Source: an uncultured Porphyromonadaceae bacterium
GTDB taxonomy: Bacteria > Bacteroidota > Bacteroidia > Bacteroidales > Muribaculaceae
Direction: 5' to 3'
DNA: 54,787 nucleotides
Assembly (NCBI GenBank): GCA_902461565.1
Contig: CABPYL010000018.1
Location: 1 to 54,787, forward strand
The position numbers were made by a program, and so were the translations under genes. Of this stretch, positions 1 through 9,220 are shown piece after piece. The notes below the pieces were generated by a model that was not told the DNA's origin, made no database searches, and was given only the letters and a program-made list of their open reading frames with translations. The stretch's first letter is position 1, and every line of letters starts with the position of its first letter.

Positions 1-113
1 CTATCTAACTCGCTGTATGTCTTTGTATAAGCATCTTCAACTGTCAAAGATGGGAAAGTAACTATTATTTCGCGAATACCAAAAATTTCATCCACTTTTT
101 TCATTCCGTCCAT
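1..113 (-). CDS. Partial unidentified protein running off the left edge
   Basis: A minus-strand frame is open from a stop codon at 177-179 to the window edge with no stop. Its first ATG codons are at 113 and 104. The translated stretch has a plausible helical look (around ASAAIALEIVLEMDGMKKVD) and ends inside the window edge at EDAYTKTYSELD. I do not recognise the family. The reading frame upstream of the ATG, back to the stop, also looks protein-like, so this may be the remains of a longer gene truncated by a stop or frameshift. The DNA is clearly more AT-rich than the genes to its right. Confidence is low because the visible part is short. Confidence 0.3.
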   Translation of the reverse strand, partial: MDGMKKVDEIFGIREIIVTFPSLTVEDAYTKTYSELD

Positions 114-550
114 TTCTAAAACGATTTCCAAAGCGATTGCAGCACTTGCCCTGTATTGTATAAAGAGTTTCTTCTGCTAAACAACATATAAATATTTTTG
201 GATTATTGAAGTATATATTCTAAATTTGACCGAAAGAAGAGCAGGTGCATTCATTTGATTGCTAATAATTTGAATTAGTCACGCATTTTCATCGTTAATG
301 CGTCGACGGCCGTCGAAACAAAGGACTTGACCCGATAAAGAATAGCCAATCAACTTCTTGAGACCGGGCTGTTTGACTTTGTCGAACCTGTATTCTATCA
401 AAAAGACTGTCTTGAGTTTTCCGGAACTCGGAATTGACAATCACAAACAGAATCTATCATAGCGTAAGCCCACAGCAGACGAAACTTTGGATTTGCTGAC
501 GGAGTTTCTATGCTTTTTTGATGTGGTTGCCATGCTTTCCGGCGGGAAAT
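114..550. other. AT-rich intergenic stretch, possible gene remnants
   Basis: No intact gene is visible. A minus-strand frame of about 53 codons without an ATG (279-440, ending near LCFDGRRRINDENA) looks partly protein-like and may be a decayed fragment, but I cannot assign it. Base composition is AT-rich compared with the genes from 590 onward, so this may be a transferred or degraded segment at a composition boundary. The long minus-strand frame overlapping 441-1430 is a shadow of the glycosyltransferase gene. Confidence 0.3.
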
Positions 551-582
551 TTTGGATTATGACGGCCTTTTGTCTATTTTTG
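551..582 (+). promoter_or_regulatory. Promoter of the GT2 glycosyltransferase gene
   Basis: TTTG at 551-554 and TATTTTTG at 575-582 are separated by 20 bp, matching the Bacteroidetes housekeeping promoter (-33 TTG, -7 TAnnTTTG). The predicted transcription start lies only a few bases before or at the ATG at 591, so the message would be leaderless or nearly so. Confidence 0.6.
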
Positions 583-590
583 CAAGTGAG

Positions 591-1478
591 ATGGAAAACA
601 GACAAGCACTTATAAGCGTCGTCGTGCCGGTTTATAACAGAGCCGGAGTGGTTACGCGTACCCTGGATTCCATAGTGGCCCAGCAATCCAAAGCCTTCGA
701 ACTGATTGTTATAGACAACGGTTCCACCGACGGAACGGCAGAAGTAGTAGAACAATGGCGCCGGACCAACTCCGACGCCCTGGACATAAAAACCGCCGTT
801 TGCCTGCGCAAAGGCGCTGCCGCGGCCCGCAATCACGGTCTTGAAATGGCGTGCGGACAATGGGTGCTGTTTTTCGACTCGGACGACACAATGCCCCCAA
901 CACATCTTGGACTTGTGACCGATGCTATCGCTGCAAATCCCGACGCCGACATCATAGGCTGGGACACCGTGCAGATTCACCGCGACGGCAGCCGAAGCAG
1001 CGGCGATTTCTACGGCAGGGCAATGCAGAAGCACAACCTTTTCGACGGTTCTATGGCAACGCAGCGATGGTGTGCCCGCACGGCCTTCGTGCGCGAATGC
1101 GGCGGCTGGAACGAGGAAGTGAGGGTGTGGAACGATATTGAGCTTGGCGCCCGCATGCTGTCGCACAGGCCGTGCGTGCGCTATATTGGTGCGTCGGGCG
1201 TTACCGTCTACGAGTCCGACGTGTCCATCACCTCTGTCGGCGCAGCCGACCCTACACTCTACGAACCGGCGTTGCGCAGCATCGAAAAAAGTCTTGGTGC
1301 GAAAGGGCGCCGCTGGTGCCGCCTGAAACGCGCCATCACCTACGGTCTGCTCAGCCGCCGCGGCACAGCTGACTGCCGCCAGCTGATGAATTCCATGAAA
1401 CCGGGCGCGCTGCTTTGGGCCGCATATCACTACACCCGCCTGGGCGGACGCGGCGCGGGGCGCCTGTGCGTACTGTAA
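591..1478 (+). CDS. Family 2 glycosyltransferase
   Basis: A 295-residue GT-A fold transferase that probably adds a sugar from a nucleotide donor to a cell-surface glycan or lipid-linked intermediate at the cytoplasmic membrane. The N-terminus has the typical VVVPVYNRAGVVTRTLDSI strand-turn, followed by DNGSTDGT and the metal-binding FFDSDD motif near residue 100. The start at 591 is preferred over an upstream in-frame ATG at 552, because that ATG lies inside the promoter and the family begins just before the VVVPVYN strand. It opens a run of plus-strand genes with a DUF4254 gene and a GT9 transferase, suggesting shared surface-glycan work. The acceptor cannot be read from sequence. Confidence 0.85.
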   Translation: MENRQALISVVVPVYNRAGVVTRTLDSIVAQQSKAFELIVIDNGSTDGTAEVVEQWRRTNSDALDIKTAVCLRKGAAAARNHGLEMACGQWVLFFDSDDTMPPTHLGLVTDAIAANPDADIIGWDTVQIHRDGSRSSGDFYGRAMQKHNLFDGSMATQRWCARTAFVRECGGWNEEVRVWNDIELGARMLSHRPCVRYIGASGVTVYESDVSITSVGAADPTLYEPALRSIEKSLGAKGRRWCRLKRAITYGLLSRRGTADCRQLMNSMKPGALLWAAYHYTRLGGRGAGRLCVL

Positions 1479-1523
1479 TCCTCTATTAATAAAATAATTC
1501 TGTAACTAAACCAAATACTAAAT

Positions 1524-2132
1524 ATGACCTTTACCGAGAACTGTTTCCGAATTTTTGAGCAGAGTGTGGCCGATTATCATATCGACGACGATGTGGACGC
1601 CGCCACCCGTCAGCCCTACGCCACCGACAGCATAGAGGGCGTTCTGTATGCAAAGAACCGTATCGACGCAGTGCAGTGGCACCTTGAAGACATTATCCGT
1701 GATCCGGACATCAACCCCGTGGAGGCCCTTGCGCTGAAAAGGCGAATCGACAAGTCCAACCAGGACCGTACCGATATGGTTGAGGAACTGGACACCTACT
1801 TCCGCAACAAATATGCCGATGTAGCCGTTCTGCCTGATGCGACCATCAACACCGAAAGCCCCGCCTGGGCCCTCGACCGCCTCTCCATACTGGCACTGAA
1901 GATATACCACATGAAAGCGGAGACCGAACGCACAGACGCAACCGAGGCCCACAAGGCCAGGTGCACCGCAAAACTCGCCGTGCTCGAGGAACAGCGCGCC
2001 GACCTTATCGCGGCCATAGATACCCTACTCGACGATATCGCCGCAGGCCGCAAATACATGAAGGTGTACCGCCAGATGAAGATGTATAACGACGCCGACA
2101 CCAATCCGGTGCTGTATGGCACAAAAAAATAA
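1524..2132 (+). CDS. DUF4254 domain-containing protein
   Basis: A 202-residue cytoplasmic, charged, helical protein of the Bacteroidetes family DUF4254, with no signal peptide or membrane segment. I recall the family as usually sitting beside an ADP-heptose-type GT9 transferase, and it does so here: its last codons overlap the start of the next gene by 17 bp, which suggests translational coupling. No catalytic motif is apparent and no biochemical function is known to me. A helper role for the neighbouring transferase is inference from the gene order only. Confidence 0.75.
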   Translation: MTFTENCFRIFEQSVADYHIDDDVDAATRQPYATDSIEGVLYAKNRIDAVQWHLEDIIRDPDINPVEALALKRRIDKSNQDRTDMVEELDTYFRNKYADVAVLPDATINTESPAWALDRLSILALKIYHMKAETERTDATEAHKARCTAKLAVLEEQRADLIAAIDTLLDDIAAGRKYMKVYRQMKMYNDADTNPVLYGTKK

Positions 2133-3210
2133 CCCGAATCCCGAAGGCAATGTCCGCGGGCTGCAGACTGTGCTGATGGCTCGGTTCTCGGCCCTTGGCG
2201 ATGTCGCCATGACCGTGCCGGTGATTTACAGCGCATGCCGCACCTATCCCGGTGTGAGATTCGTCATGATAACACGGGCATCTATGACGGCTATTTTCGT
2301 TGACGCGCCGGAAAACCTTATCGTCCGTGGCATTGACCTCGACGGCTATCCCGGAATCAAAGGGATGTATACACTGGCAAGGGAGCTGATGGCGGAGTTT
2401 CATCCCGACATGTTCATAGATCTGCATAATGTGCTTCGCACAAAACTGCTGGGAATATCGCTTCGTTTGTTCGGCGTACCGTCGGTATCGCTGTTCAAGC
2501 CACGGGCCAAACGCCGCGCCCTCACCAGACGCACAAACAAGGTTATGCTGCCGCTGACGTCGCAGCGCGCCCGCTACCGCGAGGCTTTTTTCAAGGCCGG
2601 TCTGGGAATATCAGAAAATTTCAACGGTCTGTACGGAGGCCGCGGCAATGCGTCGCCCGAACGCTTCGCCGCCATCACGGCACCCAAACCCGCCGGCGAG
2701 CAATGGATAGGCATAGCGCCTTTCGCCGCGCACGACGGTAAAGTGTATCCTCCCGAACAGATGGAACAGACCGTCGCCCTCCTCGCTGCCGATGCCGCCA
2801 AAAAGCCTCTGCGCATCTTCCTGTTCGGAGGCGGAGGCAAGGAAAGCGATATCCTGGGCGCGTGGGCCGAGAAATATACCTGTGTAACCTCGTTGGCAGG
2901 CAAGAAATACGGTTTTCCTGCGGAACTGGCACTACTGAACCATATAGATGTGATGCTTACGATGGATTCCGCCAACATGCACCTTGCGGCCATCGCAAAC
3001 ACACCAACACTGAGCATCTGGGGCGCCACGCACCCCTACTGCGGATTTAAAGGCTGGCGCCAGACCGATGCCGACACCATACAGCTGCCTCTGGACTGCC
3101 GTCCGTGCAGCGTTTTCGGCGACAAGCCATGCTACCGCGGCGACAAACTGTGTCTCAAGGCAATACGGCCCCAGATTATTTACAATAAAATTCAAGAACA
3201 CCTTATATAA
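2116..3210 (+). CDS. Family 9 glycosyltransferase (heptosyltransferase-like)
   Basis: A 364-residue GT-B fold protein of the ADP-heptose:LPS heptosyltransferase family, expected to act at the inner face of the cytoplasmic membrane on lipopolysaccharide core or a related glycolipid. The N-terminal strand (MARFSALGDVAMTVPVIYS) and the C-terminal donor-site region (VMLTMDSANMHLAAIANTP, then SIWGATHP) are characteristic. The ATG at 2116 overlaps the DUF4254 gene. An internal ATG at the MARFSALGD position would also give a complete domain. The ruvB gene follows with no gap. Confidence 0.85.
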   Translation: MAQKNNPNPEGNVRGLQTVLMARFSALGDVAMTVPVIYSACRTYPGVRFVMITRASMTAIFVDAPENLIVRGIDLDGYPGIKGMYTLARELMAEFHPDMFIDLHNVLRTKLLGISLRLFGVPSVSLFKPRAKRRALTRRTNKVMLPLTSQRARYREAFFKAGLGISENFNGLYGGRGNASPERFAAITAPKPAGEQWIGIAPFAAHDGKVYPPEQMEQTVALLAADAAKKPLRIFLFGGGGKESDILGAWAEKYTCVTSLAGKKYGFPAELALLNHIDVMLTMDSANMHLAAIANTPTLSIWGATHPYCGFKGWRQTDADTIQLPLDCRPCSVFGDKPCYRGDKLCLKAIRPQIIYNKIQEHLI

Positions 3211-4245
3211 ATGACAGACGAGGAACAATTCGACATACGGAGCTCTGCCGCTCCGACAGGCTCGGACGCAGAAATCGAAAAAGCCCTGCGTCCGGCATCG
3301 TTTGAATCGTTCAACGGGCAGGAAAAGATTATCGAGAACCTGCGCGTGTTCGTAAAGGCCTCGCTTATGCGCGGCGAATCGCTGGATCATATTCTTCTGT
3401 TCGGTCCTCCGGGCCTGGGCAAGACAACCCTTGCGGGTATCGTAGCCAATGAACTCGGCGTCGGGCTGAAAATAACTTCCGGTCCTGTGCTTGATAAACC
3501 CGGCGACCTTGCGGGCATCCTTACGTCGCTCGACCAGAACGATGTGCTTTTCATCGACGAAATCCACCGCCTCAGCCCCGTTGTGGAGGAATATCTCTAT
3601 TCGGCAATGGAGGATTTCCGCATCGACATAATGATAGACAAAGGGCCCGGCGCGCGAAGCGTGCAGCTTGCCCTCAACCCGTTCACGCTTATCGGCGCCA
3701 CCACCCGCAGCGGCATGCTCACATCGCCCCTGCGTGCCCGTTTCGGCATAAAATGCCACTTAGAGTACTACGACCACGCTGTGCTGTGCCGCATTCTGCG
3801 CCGGTCGGCAGCACTGCTGAAAGTGCCAATCACCGACGATGCCGCACACGAAATTGCCCTTCGCAGCCGCGGTACACCACGAATAGCCAACTCGCTGCTG
3901 CGCCGCGTGCGCGACTTCGCCCAGGTGAAAGGCACCGGAAAAATCGATCTTCCAATAGCCCGTTATGCCCTGGAGGCGCTGAACATCGACCGATACGGCC
4001 TCGACGAAATAGACAACAAGATTCTTACCACCATAATAAACAAGTTTAAAGGCGGCCCAGTGGGCCTTACAACAATAGGCACCGCCATAGGCGAGGACGC
4101 CGGCACTATCGAGGAAGTGTACGAACCTTACCTTATTATGGAAGGTTTTATAAAGAGAACACCGCGCGGACGAATGGTTACACAGCTTGCCTACGACCAC
4201 CTCGGCATCACTCCGGTTGCCGACCGCGGAGGCCTGTTCGATTAA
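3211..4245 (+). CDS. ruvB: Holliday junction branch migration DNA helicase RuvB
   Basis: The 344-residue AAA+ motor of the RuvABC recombination complex; RuvB hexamers drive branch migration of Holliday junctions bound by RuvA. Visible features are Walker A GPPGLGKTTLAG near residue 67, Walker B LFIDEIHRL, sensor 1 (GATTRSGMLTSPLRARFG) and the C-terminal winged-helix region ending in TPRGR. Length is normal for the family. It begins directly after the GT9 gene and is followed after 28 bp by uvrC, placing two DNA-repair genes together. Confidence 0.97.
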   Translation: MTDEEQFDIRSSAAPTGSDAEIEKALRPASFESFNGQEKIIENLRVFVKASLMRGESLDHILLFGPPGLGKTTLAGIVANELGVGLKITSGPVLDKPGDLAGILTSLDQNDVLFIDEIHRLSPVVEEYLYSAMEDFRIDIMIDKGPGARSVQLALNPFTLIGATTRSGMLTSPLRARFGIKCHLEYYDHAVLCRILRRSAALLKVPITDDAAHEIALRSRGTPRIANSLLRRVRDFAQVKGTGKIDLPIARYALEALNIDRYGLDEIDNKILTTIINKFKGGPVGLTTIGTAIGEDAGTIEEVYEPYLIMEGFIKRTPRGRMVTQLAYDHLGITPVADRGGLFD

Positions 4246-4273
4246 ACCGTTAATAAACAACGAAGCATTGAGT

Positions 4274-6100
4274 ATGCACGAAAAATCCGCCGGACTCAAG
4301 GAGAAGATATCCATCCTCCCCGATACCCCCGGCGTGTACATGTACTTCGACAAGGACGGCAACGTGATATACGTCGGCAAGGCCAAGAACCTCAAACGTC
4401 GCGTGTCGTCCTACTTCAACCGCACACACGACGTTCTGCGCACGAACATACTCGTGCGCAACATCGCCGACATGAAATATATAGTCGTTCCCACGGAGCA
4501 GGACGCCCTGAACCTGGAGAACGCGATGATTAAGGAATACAAGCCGCGCTACAATGTGCTGCTGAAGGACGACAAGTCGTACCCCTGGATTGTGGTTACA
4601 AACGAGCAATACCCGCGCGTGTTCCTCACGCGGCAGCACGTGCGCGACGGCTCGCGCTACTACGGTCCCTATACCAATGTCTCCGTCGCCCGCGCGGTAC
4701 TCGAACTCATTTCCGAGCTCTATCCCGTGCGCACATGCCGCATCCCCATCACTCCCGAATATCTCGCCAAGGACAAAGGACGCCTGTGCCTGCAGTACCA
4801 CATAAAGAAGTGCAAAGGCTGCTGTACGGGACTTATCGACAGCAAGAGCTACGGCGGCTACATAGACCGCATACGCCAGATTCTGCGAGGCGAGACACAG
4901 GAACTGCTCGCATATCTGCGCGAGGAAATGGAAAGGCTGAGCATGGAACTGCGTTTCGAGGAGGCCCAGGAGCTGAAACAGAGCTATCGTCTGATAGAAA
5001 ACTACCGCAGCAAGAGCGTTATCGTAAGCCAGACAATCGGAGACATAGACGTGTTCGGTTTCGACGATGACGGCAGCAACGACGTATACGTCAACTATAT
5101 GCACGTGCGCCGCGGCGCTGTTGTGCGAAGCGTAACATTGCGCTACAAACGCTCGCTCGAAGAATCGCGTGCCCAGATTTTAGGCTATGCGATGGAGGAG
5201 ATACGCACCGACCTTGGTGTGGAATTCGACGAAATTATCGTAGCAGAGGCACCGGAGGTGGAAATGACAGGAATAACATTCACCATACCCCAGCGTGGCG
5301 ACAAGGCCAAGCTACTCGAAGTGAGCGAGAAAAACGCACGTCAGAACCGTATCGACGACCTCAAGCACCTGGAACGCCATAACCCCGAGGAACGCGCCGA
5401 AAAACTGATGGAGCGCATGAAGGCCGACTTCCGTCTGAGCGAACTGCCTACACACATAGAGTGCTTCGACAACTCCAACATACAGGGCACAAACCCTGTA
5501 GCGTCGTGCGTGGTATTCCGCAACGGCAAACCCGCACGACGCGACTACCGCCACTTCAACATAAAAACTGTGGTTGGCCCCGACGATTTCGCGTCCATGA
5601 AAGAAATTCTGACACGCCGTTACACCCGGCTGATGCAGGAAGGCGAGGAACTGCCGCAGCTCATTGTAGTGGACGGCGGCAAAGGACAGCTGAGCGCCGC
5701 AGTGGAGGCCCTCGAGGAAATAGGCCTACGCGGCAAAATAGCCGTGGTAGGCATAGCCAAACGCCTGGAAGAAATATACTTTCCCGGCGACAGCGTACCC
5801 CTGTATATCGACAAGAATTCCGAAACTCTGCGTGTGGTGCAACATCTGCGCGACGAGGCTCACCGCTTCGGCATAACGCATCACCGCAACCGGCGCAGCA
5901 AAAGCGCGCTTGTAGGCGAACTGGACGGTATAAAAGGCATAGGACCTAAGACCGCCGAACTGCTTCTGCAACATTTCAAAAGCGTGAAACGCCTGCGCGA
6001 GGCTCCGTACCAGGACATAGTGGCCCTGATAGGCCCAGCCAAGGCCAGAATCCTTGCCGAAAACCTGAATTCCCCACAATCAGAAAACACCGGACAATGA
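4274..6100 (+). CDS. uvrC: Excinuclease ABC subunit C
   Basis: The 608-residue nuclease of nucleotide excision repair, which incises on both sides of a lesion after UvrB loading. Domains in order: GIY-YIG nuclease (PGVYMYFDKDGNVIYVGKAK), a cysteine-containing region (CLQYHIKKCKGCC), a UVR motif (MELRFEEAQELKQ), an RNase H-like C-terminal nuclease (ECFDNSNIQG, VVDGGKGQL) and tandem helix-hairpin-helix (GIGPKTAELLLQHF). The ATG at 4274 is chosen because upstream residues overlap the end of ruvB and do not match the family. Its TGA overlaps the next start as ATGA. Confidence 0.96.
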   Translation: MHEKSAGLKEKISILPDTPGVYMYFDKDGNVIYVGKAKNLKRRVSSYFNRTHDVLRTNILVRNIADMKYIVVPTEQDALNLENAMIKEYKPRYNVLLKDDKSYPWIVVTNEQYPRVFLTRQHVRDGSRYYGPYTNVSVARAVLELISELYPVRTCRIPITPEYLAKDKGRLCLQYHIKKCKGCCTGLIDSKSYGGYIDRIRQILRGETQELLAYLREEMERLSMELRFEEAQELKQSYRLIENYRSKSVIVSQTIGDIDVFGFDDDGSNDVYVNYMHVRRGAVVRSVTLRYKRSLEESRAQILGYAMEEIRTDLGVEFDEIIVAEAPEVEMTGITFTIPQRGDKAKLLEVSEKNARQNRIDDLKHLERHNPEERAEKLMERMKADFRLSELPTHIECFDNSNIQGTNPVASCVVFRNGKPARRDYRHFNIKTVVGPDDFASMKEILTRRYTRLMQEGEELPQLIVVDGGKGQLSAAVEALEEIGLRGKIAVVGIAKRLEEIYFPGDSVPLYIDKNSETLRVVQHLRDEAHRFGITHHRNRRSKSALVGELDGIKGIGPKTAELLLQHFKSVKRLREAPYQDIVALIGPAKARILAENLNSPQSENTGQ

Positions 6101-7062
6101 TTTTCAGCATCCTATGGCTCGTAGTGGGCCTTGCAGCAATTCTTTTGGGAGCCAATCTGCTTACCGACGGCTCCTCCGCCATCGCACGGCGTTTCGGCCT
6201 CAGCGATCTTGTAGTAGGCCTCACCGTAGTTGCCTTCGGCACCTCCACACCCGAACTGGTAATCAGCATAATGTCCGCTCTCCAGGGCAGCGCGGCAATT
6301 GCAGTGGGCAACGTTGTGGGCAGCAATATTTTCAACATCCTTGTGATTATCGGCATCACGGCGATGATACGTCCCATAAAGATTGAACGCTCGGTAATGT
6401 GCAACGAGATTCCGATGGTTGTACTGTCGTCTTTGATTCTGCTGGTGCTGGGAACGCAATCGTTCCTCGACTCCGGTTCCGCCGATACCATCACCCGTTG
6501 CCAGGGTATATTCCTGCTCATATTCTTCCTTCTGTTCATGCGCTACACACTGGCGCAGGCCAGAACGCAACCGGCAGGCAACGAAAAGACCCAAGAAAAA
6601 CCTCCTATGGGCTTCCCGAAAGCCATCCTTTGGGTTGGGTTAGGACTTGCAGGACTTATATGGGGAGGCGACCGCTTTGTTGACGGCGCCACCGGCATAG
6701 CCAAAGGATTCGGCGTGAGTGATGCCGTGATAGGCCTCACCGTAGTGGCTATCGGCACATCGCTGCCGGAACTGGCCGCATCGGTTGTGGCAGCGTGCAA
6801 GAATATGCCCGGCCTCGCCGTAGGCAACGTCATCGGCAGCAATATTTTCAACATTCTGCTCGTGCTCGGCTCTGCATCGGTTATAAAGCCGCTTCCGTTC
6901 AGCGGCATCGGCGTGTTCGACCTCTCGGTGCTGCTCTACGCGAGCATTATTTTCCTTGTATTCGGATGGTTCTTCCGCAAACGTGAGATCACACGCGCCG
7001 AAGGCACCATCATGTTCCTTTCATATATTGCCTACACCGTTTTCCTGATAAGGAATCTGTAG
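6097..7062 (+). CDS. Calcium/sodium antiporter, CaCA family (YrbG-like)
   Basis: A 321-residue inner-membrane cation exchanger with about ten hydrophobic segments. The two inverted alpha repeats are visible: AFGTSTPELVISI with GNVVGSNIFNILVIIG in the first half, and AIGTSLPELAASV with GNVIGSNIFNILLVLG in the second. The ATG overlaps the uvrC stop as ATGA, indicating translational coupling although the functions are unrelated. Ion specificity is inferred from the family. Confidence 0.92.
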   Translation: MIFSILWLVVGLAAILLGANLLTDGSSAIARRFGLSDLVVGLTVVAFGTSTPELVISIMSALQGSAAIAVGNVVGSNIFNILVIIGITAMIRPIKIERSVMCNEIPMVVLSSLILLVLGTQSFLDSGSADTITRCQGIFLLIFFLLFMRYTLAQARTQPAGNEKTQEKPPMGFPKAILWVGLGLAGLIWGGDRFVDGATGIAKGFGVSDAVIGLTVVAIGTSLPELAASVVAACKNMPGLAVGNVIGSNIFNILLVLGSASVIKPLPFSGIGVFDLSVLLYASIIFLVFGWFFRKREITRAEGTIMFLSYIAYTVFLIRNL

Positions 7063-7087
7063 GATTTCATGGATGAACATCCGGCAC

Positions 7088-7120
7088 AGACAGAGCGTTT
7101 AGAGATAGACGCATTTGTCT
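7088..7120 (+). terminator. Imperfect hairpin after the antiporter gene
   Basis: AGACA (7088-7092) pairs with TGTCT (7116-7120), and inside it GCGT (7095-7098) pairs with ACGC (7109-7112). Only a short T-rich stretch follows, so this may be a weak terminator separating the repair/transport genes from the fimbrial locus. Confidence 0.25.
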
Positions 7121-7135
7121 GTTTAGTTCGTCCTG

Positions 7136-8077
7136 ATGAAAGTTCTTCCGCTATTGGCAGCCTTCGTAACCGGGGCAATTTGCTCCGGCTGTATTTTCGA
7201 GTATCCGGACCCATGTCCTACCGACGGCTCGGTGGCGGTGAACTACAACTGGAATTCCGTAGCCGCCGACTCCGTTCCCCGCGGAATGTCGGTGCTTTTT
7301 TATCCTCTCGACGGTTACGACTATTGGCGTTTCGAACTACCTGCCGCCGGAGGCGAAGTAGAATTGGATGAAGGCACCTTCGATGTGCTCACCTTTAACA
7401 ATGATACCCGTTCCGTAATGTTCAGCGGCCTGGGCGCTGCCAGCACGGCAATGGCCTATACCGCCCCCACTACCCTCACCTCCGGTCTGAACGGAGTGTA
7501 TGCCGAATCGGCACCACCGCCGCGTAGCGATGCGTCGCAGCCAGTGTGCGCACAGCCCGACATGATGTATGCCGCCACAGTGCACAGCTTCTCTTTCTCG
7601 GCAATGGAAATGGAAAGTTCCATCACACTTGCGCCGACACAGTTTACGTGCTGCTATAAAGTCATTGTGGAAAACGTTACAAACACGGCATCCATAGGCA
7701 TGCTGTCAATGTCGCTCAACGGTCTTGCATCGTACAAACACCTTGCCACCGGCACACGCAGTGCCGGTCCGGTGGAAATACCGGCCACGCTGACCATCGC
7801 GGATGATACCACTCTGGCAGGCTCAATCGTTTCCTTCGGTCCGGCTGCGAATACCGACAATACCCGTCTGAGCGTAAACCTGTGGCTGAAGGACGGGCAG
7901 AAGAGAAACTATGTTTTCGACGTCAGCCAGCAGATTATACCATACGCCACAGCTATGAATCTTACCATACGTGTCGGCGGCATCGACTTACCGGAAATAG
8001 AAAACGAAGGCGATATGGGCAACATCCAGGTAGGCGTAGACAACTGGGACACCATCGACATAGAGTTAACGAATTAA
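7136..8077 (+). CDS. DUF5119 family lipoprotein
   Basis: A 313-residue exported protein resembling DUF5119, a Bacteroidetes family that accompanies fimbrillin-like genes. The N-terminus is a lipoprotein signal with the likely lipid cysteine at residue 19 (AICSGC), so it is probably anchored in the outer membrane. The body is beta-rich, with the typical early segment MSVLFYPLDGYDYWRFELP. It precedes two fimbrillin-family lipoproteins and probably belongs to the same pilus-like assembly, as a subunit or anchor. No catalytic residues are evident. The exact role is inferred from context. Confidence 0.7.
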   Translation: MKVLPLLAAFVTGAICSGCIFEYPDPCPTDGSVAVNYNWNSVAADSVPRGMSVLFYPLDGYDYWRFELPAAGGEVELDEGTFDVLTFNNDTRSVMFSGLGAASTAMAYTAPTTLTSGLNGVYAESAPPPRSDASQPVCAQPDMMYAATVHSFSFSAMEMESSITLAPTQFTCCYKVIVENVTNTASIGMLSMSLNGLASYKHLATGTRSAGPVEIPATLTIADDTTLAGSIVSFGPAANTDNTRLSVNLWLKDGQKRNYVFDVSQQIIPYATAMNLTIRVGGIDLPEIENEGDMGNIQVGVDNWDTIDIELTN

Positions 8078-8148
8078 CACCGTTGAACCGCCTTCACGCC
8101 GCGATTGTTGTACATAAAAGCACAAAATTTCAAACTCTCCATTTTCTT

Positions 8149-9210
8149 ATGAGATTAAACAGCAAACACAAAATTTTTTGCGCCGCCGTTCCGGCTCTCG
8201 GCGTAATGGCTCTGGCACTCGCATCCTGTTCGAACAACGACGACGATGTGGACATTGAGCCCGGCACCAATGTGATAGCATTCACAGCCACCGCCCCCTA
8301 TGCCCAGCAGTCGCGCGCCGTTACCACAACGGCATCACTGAACAGTTTCACCGTCTACGGCTTTGTGGATGGCGCCGTTTACATGAACGATGTAAAAGTA
8401 AACAAAACAGACAACAAGTGGACATACGCCCCTGTGCAGTACTGGCCTTTGGAAAAAAGCGTGAACTTCTACAGCTATAGCCCGGAAAACATTACGACAC
8501 AGAATCCTGTCAACGGCATGGATGAAAAACACGCCGATATTCCGGGCTTCATAAACAACGGTACCACAGATCTGCTCTACGGCGTTAACATCGGACTTTC
8601 CGCGGCAACTTCCAAACAGGTAAAAGTCAACTTCCGCCACGCCCTTTCGCAGGTACGGTTCCTCCTTAAAAGACGCCCTGGCGAAATGGTAGACATCCAC
8701 GTTACCAATGTAGACCTCATCGGCACATGCAGCATCGGATCGTTCAGCTTCCCGCGAGAAACAACGTCGGCCGACAACACCGTCGTCGGCTCGTGGTACA
8801 ATCAGAATGGTGTAACCGATTATCAGCTATATCAGGGTATTGACGAAATAGACGATGACGAGGCCGAAGAATTCCTCAGCACCGGATATATGTTCGCCGT
8901 ACCTCAGGTTCTTGCCGCCGCGAAAGACAACAACTACACCCAGGGGGCATATGTGCGTGTACGCTGCCGGATGACCGACAGCCGGACAGGAACATTGGTA
9001 TGGCCTTCGGCATCGGCCGCGGGCTACGATCCGGCCACCCGGACTGCCTTTATATACTTCCCCCTGGCAACAAGCGAATATAACGAATGGGAAACCGGCA
9101 AAGCCTACCGCTATACACTTACTCTCGGCGTTCCCGGCGGTCAGGGTGCCATCGACTTCGATATCACCGTAGACGAATATCCCGAATTCGCACAGGGCGA
9201 CATAGACTGA
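8149..9210 (+). CDS. Fimbrillin family (Mfa-like) lipoprotein
   Basis: A 353-residue lipoprotein of the Bacteroidales fimbrillin family; members are exported, lipidated and often processed into type V pilus subunits. The signal peptide ends at LALASC with the lipid cysteine near residue 24. The N-terminal beta-domain segments (NSFTVYGFVDG, WTYAPVQYWPLEKSVNFYSYSPEN) are characteristic. The start at 8149 is used because it begins the signal peptide. The frame extends further upstream but overlaps the DUF5119 gene. It lies 71 bp after that gene and 10 bp before a second fimbrillin gene, so the three are probably co-transcribed. Confidence 0.85.
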   Translation: MRLNSKHKIFCAAVPALGVMALALASCSNNDDDVDIEPGTNVIAFTATAPYAQQSRAVTTTASLNSFTVYGFVDGAVYMNDVKVNKTDNKWTYAPVQYWPLEKSVNFYSYSPENITTQNPVNGMDEKHADIPGFINNGTTDLLYGVNIGLSAATSKQVKVNFRHALSQVRFLLKRRPGEMVDIHVTNVDLIGTCSIGSFSFPRETTSADNTVVGSWYNQNGVTDYQLYQGIDEIDDDEAEEFLSTGYMFAVPQVLAAAKDNNYTQGAYVRVRCRMTDSRTGTLVWPSASAAGYDPATRTAFIYFPLATSEYNEWETGKAYRYTLTLGVPGGQGAIDFDITVDEYPEFAQGDID

Positions 9211-9220
9211 TTCGACGTTT

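Noticed and set aside
441..1430. A 329-codon minus-strand frame opposite the GT2 gene
   Set aside because: The plus strand encodes a recognisable glycosyltransferase with a promoter. The minus frame has no signal or family resemblance.
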